Source: Bacteroides sp.
GTDB lineage: Bacteria; Bacteroidota; Bacteroidia; Bacteroidales; Bacteroidaceae
Direction: 5' to 3'
Assembly: GCA_019412865.1 (NCBI GenBank)
Contig: DXOJ01000582.1
Location: forward strand, 1 to 28,199
DNA length: 28,199 bases
Notes under the pieces: generated by a model
Database searches by the model: none
Told to the model about the DNA's origin: nothing
The model's input: only the letters and a program-made list of their open reading frames with translations
Shown here: positions 24,931-28,199 of the stretch, piece by piece
Position numbering within the stretch: the stretch's first letter is position 1
How the letters are laid out: each line of letters starts with the position of its first letter
Made by a program: the position numbers and the translations under genes

Positions 24931-27900
24931 TTAGAATTTAATTTCAAAACCTGCAGATATAGATTTCATAGCCGGATAAACTGCACCAGTCCTCGAAGCA
25001 CCACTATCCGATGTAACTTCCGGATCCCACAAATCAAACTTAGAGAATGTCAGTAGATTTGAGCCTCTAACAAAAATACGCGCTCCGGAGATCAACATAT
25101 TTTGCATCCATCTCTTCGGAAAAGAATATCCTAATTCTATATTTTTCATGCGTAAGAAACTCATATTACGTAACCACCATGTAGAACTCTGGCTGTTATT
25201 AGCATTTGTACCATAATCTAAACGTGGATAAAAGACATCCTGACTGGGATTATCCACCGTCCAGCGATCTTGATAATTAGTAAAGATATTATAGGTTGTA
25301 CCCTTATTTGACGCAGGAATAATATTACCAGAAAGAACATTCCATGTTCGACCGATACCTTGAAATAACACACCAAAATCTAAATCTTTCCACTTCATAT
25401 TTAACCCAAACCCATAAACGATTTCTGGGTTTATCGGCCCCCCAATTGGAGATACATCAAATGCATCAATCTTCCCATCTTGATTTACATCTACATATTT
25501 AATATCACCCGGGCGCAATTTAGCAGTAAAGGTTTGCGCAGGAATACCCTCTTTTAAAGTACCAGCTGCAACATCAGCAAAGTCATCATTTGTAAACAAT
25601 CGTTCTGCAATATATCCTCTATTTTGTCCTGTTGGATATCCTGTTTCTGCCCGATTTGTACCAACAACAGCTGCCGGTTCGTCCTTTTCTGTAATCTCAT
25701 TATGAGCATATGTAAGTGTCCCCATCAAGCTCACAAACAAGTTCTTATTAAACTGTTTATTGATATTCAATGTAACCTCTGCCCCTTGATTCTTCATTTT
25801 ACCATAATTATCCCAAGGTTGTTTTATAAATCCGGCAGTTATTGGAATCGATTCACGAGGCATAAAAATATTGTGACGGCGTTCGTCAAACAAATCAAAT
25901 TGTAAATCTACCATACCATTAAATAGTCCCAATTCCAATCCCACATTCGCTTTATTTACTACTTCCCAGGTCAAATTAGGAACTGCAAACTCACCTTCAG
26001 CCATACCATTACGATTATACTCGCTCTCGGTACCCCAGTTATATTGTTTCAAATCATTCCATGAATCATTGATAGTAGAAAGATATGCAAAACGTCGTCC
26101 ATTCAAAGTAGCATTACCTGTTTGCCCATAAGATGCACGTAATTTCAATTTAGAAATAGTTCTACGAAGAGGTTGCATAAATGATTCTTCTGACACAATC
26201 CAACCAATAGCCCCTGAAGGAAAAAAACCATAACGTTTTCCCTTAGCAAAATTTTCAGAGCCATTATATCCAAAATTGAACTCCCCTATATATTTCCCTG
26301 AATATGTATAAGAAGCACGTCCTGCCATTCCCTGAGTTCGATAAGGTAGTTTCTCTCCTTTATCAAAATGACGACGATTAAATAACAACATGCCAGATAC
26401 TGCATGTTTTTCCGCAAATGTATGATCATAAGACAAGGTTGCCTCCATATAGAGACTTTTAGTTCCATAAGTCCCTGTAGATTCATGTCCTAATGTATTG
26501 CTTCCATTTTCCTTTTTTGTCAACATCAATTCCCCCTCTTCCGTTCTTCCAGAAGCTGCATTATATATATCAGGCTTTGTTGACCGTTTTACTGTCCCCG
26601 TAGAATAACGGTCAAAAGAAAATACTCCTTTTACCTTTAACCCCGGAGTTATAAATTTCAAGTCTTGTTCAAGTGAAAATAATGTTTCAATCTTACTAGC
26701 ACTAGTACGCTGGTACCCCATCTGAGTTGCCATTGCCCACACATTAGACTCCTCAGTTCCTGCAATTTGTCCTGTAGAATATTGTGCTGGAAACTGAAAT
26801 GGAACAGAACGGAAAGCTCTATTAAAAATCTCACTTACACTTTGTGTTGTAGAATTACGATCTTGCAAATATCCTCCAATATTAAAACGCAGCTGTGTAG
26901 TTGGAGATAGCTTTAAATCAACATTTGAACGGACATTATATCTCTGCAACTTAATAGAAGGATCCCACTCTCGCTTTTTGTCACGTTCCAAAATACCGCG
27001 TTCATTATAAACAGCGGCCACAAACGAATAACGTAGGATTTCTGTACCACCAGAGATATCTACCGTCACACGCTGATTGGAAGCATGATCCTTAGATACT
27101 GCGTCAACCCAATCCACGTCCGGATATAAATCAGGATCATAATTGGCACGAGTTTTCGCAATTTTATCAGTATATATAGGTCTCTGTCCTGTATCGATTA
27201 AAACATCATCCAATAATTGCATGTAATCAGCAGCCCCAATATATTCCGGAAGTTTTATAGGTTGTGTAGCTGCAAACTCTGCTTTTACAGTTACACGTGG
27301 TTTCCCCACCTGTCCCCGTTTTGTATTAATCAAGATAACACCATTAGCACCGCGTACTCCATAAACAGCACTAGCGGCAGCATCTTTCAATACAGAAAAA
27401 GATTCAATTTCTTCCGGATCAATATTATTTAATTCACGTTCAATACCGTCAACTAAAACTAATGGATCACCACCAACTTTTTGAAAGGTACTAATACCAC
27501 GAATCCAAAAAGTTGAATTATCATATCCCGGTTCCCCCGAACGTTGAACTGCCAATACACCTGCAACCGTACCTGCTAAATTGTTACTCAACGAGCGACT
27601 GGTAGATACTTTTAATTTCGCAGGTTCAATTGTTGTAATAGAACCCACTACAGATTCTTTTTTTTGTGCGCCATAAGCCACAACGACAACTTCATCCAAC
27701 TGACCGACATCTTCTACCATCTGTACATTGACTACTTTTCGATTATCAACGACCTCTTCTTTAGGCACAAAACCTATATAACGGAAAGAGAGCACTGACC
27801 TCTTTGCAGGAACAGTAATACTATAATTACCATTCATGTCTGTCAATGAATGTACTGTAGAATCATTTTTTAGAATAATTGTCACACCGATCAAAGGTTC

Positions 27901-28199
27901 TCCCTTCTCATCTGAAACGTTACCTGTTACCTTTATACCTTTTTGTTGTGTAGCTTGCTGTACTTTAGGAGCTTCTGGTATCGAAATTGTAATTTGTCTT
28001 CCCGACATCTTATAATTCAGTCCTGTCTCTGAAAACAGCTCTTTTAACACAGCATCTATTTTCTTATTGGAAACTGAAATGGAGACTTTGTTATTCAGAT
28101 TTTTCTGAACATTAGCAGAGTATATAAAAATATATTTACTATGTTTTTCGATATAATCTAAAATATCTTTAACTGTAGCATTCTCATACTGTACTGAGA
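24931..28199 (-). CDS. SusC/RagA TonB-dependent transporter with STN domain (5' end beyond window)
   Basis: The frame is open to the right edge, giving at least 1088 residues. A GTG at 28050 is not the true start, because the upstream codons encode an STN (secretin/TonB N-terminal) domain (ATVKDILDYIEKHS, VSISVSNKKIDAVL). Next are a carboxypeptidase-regulatory-like domain (VTGNVSDEKGEPLIGVTI), the DEVVVVAYG box, the plug (PLVLVDGIER, DAAASAVYGVRGANGVILI) and the 22-stranded barrel ending in EIKF with the terminal Phe needed for barrel assembly. It imports oligosaccharides powered by TonB. STN-bearing SusC proteins in Bacteroides typically signal to a FecR-type anti-sigma and an ECF sigma factor, so control of the locus by such a pair just beyond the right edge is expected. 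Confidence 0.95.
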   Translation of the reverse strand, partial: SVQYENATVKDILDYIEKHSKYIFIYSANVQKNLNNKVSISVSNKKIDAVLKELFSETGLNYKMSGRQITISIPEAPKVQQATQQKGIKVTGNVSDEKGEPLIGVTIILKNDSTVHSLTDMNGNYSITVPAKRSVLSFRYIGFVPKEEVVDNRKVVNVQMVEDVGQLDEVVVVAYGAQKKESVVGSITTIEPAKLKVSTSRSLSNNLAGTVAGVLAVQRSGEPGYDNSTFWIRGISTFQKVGGDPLVLVDGIERELNNIDPEEIESFSVLKDAAASAVYGVRGANGVILINTKRGQVGKPRVTVKAEFAATQPIKLPEYIGAADYMQLLDDVLIDTGQRPIYTDKIAKTRANYDPDLYPDVDWVDAVSKDHASNQRVTVDISGGTEILRYSFVAAVYNERGILERDKKREWDPSIKLQRYNVRSNVDLKLSPTTQLRFNIGGYLQDRNSTTQSVSEIFNRAFRSVPFQFPAQYSTGQIAGTEESNVWAMATQMGYQRTSASKIETLFSLEQDLKFITPGLKVKGVFSFDRYSTGTVKRSTKPDIYNAASGRTEEGELMLTKKENGSNTLGHESTGTYGTKSLYMEATLSYDHTFAEKHAVSGMLLFNRRHFDKGEKLPYRTQGMAGRASYTYSGKYIGEFNFGYNGSENFAKGKRYGFFPSGAIGWIVSEESFMQPLRRTISKLKLRASYGQTGNATLNGRRFAYLSTINDSWNDLKQYNWGTESEYNRNGMAEGEFAVPNLTWEVVNKANVGLELGLFNGMVDLQFDLFDERRHNIFMPRESIPITAGFIKQPWDNYGKMKNQGAEVTLNINKQFNKNLFVSLMGTLTYAHNEITEKDEPAAVVGTNRAETGYPTGQNRGYIAERLFTNDDFADVAAGTLKEGIPAQTFTAKLRPGDIKYVDVNQDGKIDAFDVSPIGGPINPEIVYGFGLNMKWKDLDFGVLFQGIGRTWNVLSGNIIPASNKGTTYNIFTNYQDRWTVDNPSQDVFYPRLDYGTNANNSQSSTWWLRNMSFLRMKNIELGYSFPKRWMQNMLISGARIFVRGSNLLTFSKFDLWDPEVTSDSGASRTGAVYPAMKSISAGFEIKF

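Larger units (their letters stand above)
1779..28199 (-). other. Polysaccharide utilization locus (PUL)
   Basis: Thirteen leftward genes with gaps of mostly 7-126 bases share one orientation: SusC, SusD, SusE-like, DUF4832, DUF4886 lipoprotein, DUF4886-CE15, GH3, GH3, GH105, FAD oxidoreductase, GH36-like, then CE7, GH2, DUF4886 after a 233-bp gap. Counting the last block, 14 genes are seen. All encode exported proteins, with no cytoplasmic gene. The enzyme set points to a glycan with O-acetyl groups, esterified uronic acid, terminal beta-glucuronate, beta-glucosyl-type and alpha-galactosyl-type residues. The regulator, and possibly a lyase, are outside the window. Confidence 0.9.

Noticed and set aside
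1..28199. tRNA, rRNA, insertion sequences or integrase genes
   Set aside because: No transposase or integrase reading frame and no tRNA- or rRNA-like stretch was recognised on either strand. The junction debris at 1357-1776 is the only sign of past movement.

Overview
The window reads as chromosome of a gut-type Bacteroides or close relative. The evidence is a complete SusC/SusD/SusE-like outer-membrane module, several lipoproteins whose +1 cysteine is followed by acidic residues (the Bacteroidetes surface-export pattern), Bacteroidetes-style periplasmic CAZymes and DUF4886/DUF4832 proteins. I cannot name the species from the sequence alone.

Layout. At the left edge, on the + strand, lies the end of a housekeeping 2-oxoacid:ferredoxin oxidoreductase operon (korA tail, korB, terminator). 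It is followed by a junction zone of about 700 bp. This holds a tandem array of five 17-bp palindromes at exactly 22-bp pitch, a 5'-truncated remnant of a DUF4143-type ATPase, a strong terminator facing the minus strand, and a 14-codon scrap of a GH3 gene. Everything from 1779 to the right edge is one large minus-strand polysaccharide utilization locus (PUL).

The PUL is transcribed from right to left. First comes a surface module: SusC with an N-terminal STN domain (5' end outside the window), SusD, a SusE-like lipoprotein and a DUF4832-type lipoprotein. Next is a DUF4886 lipoprotein carrying an Ig-like domain, then an enzyme module: DUF4886-CE15 fusion, two GH3 enzymes, GH105, an FAD-dependent oxidoreductase and a clan GH-D (GH36-like) alpha-galactosidase-type enzyme. 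A 233-bp intergenic region with a second exact 22-bp-period array (TATTAATA core, six units) separates this from a last block: a CE7-type acetyl esterase, a GH2 beta-glucuronidase-type enzyme and a stand-alone DUF4886 protein. Perfect hairpins sit between SusE and DUF4832 and between DUF4832 and the DUF4886 lipoprotein. They are candidates for tuning the ratio of surface proteins to enzymes.

How it could work (inference). SusC/D/E bind and import a glycan. The two surface lipoproteins (DUF4832 and DUF4886) would act first at the cell surface. In the periplasm, esterases remove acyl groups and uronate esters (CE7, CE15, DUF4886). GH2 (with an N-x-K uronate-binding motif) and GH105 remove glucuronic and unsaturated uronic acid. 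GH3 and the GH36-like enzyme trim the remaining sugars, and the FAD enzyme may oxidise a sugar. The substrate would be an acylated, uronate-esterified heteropolysaccharide. No classical endo-hydrolase or polysaccharide lyase is visible, so the chain-cutting enzyme is either encoded outside the window or is one of the DUF proteins. The least described parts are the three DUF4886 copies (one fused to CE15), the DUF4832 lipoprotein, the FAD oxidoreductase and the two 22-bp-pitch arrays.
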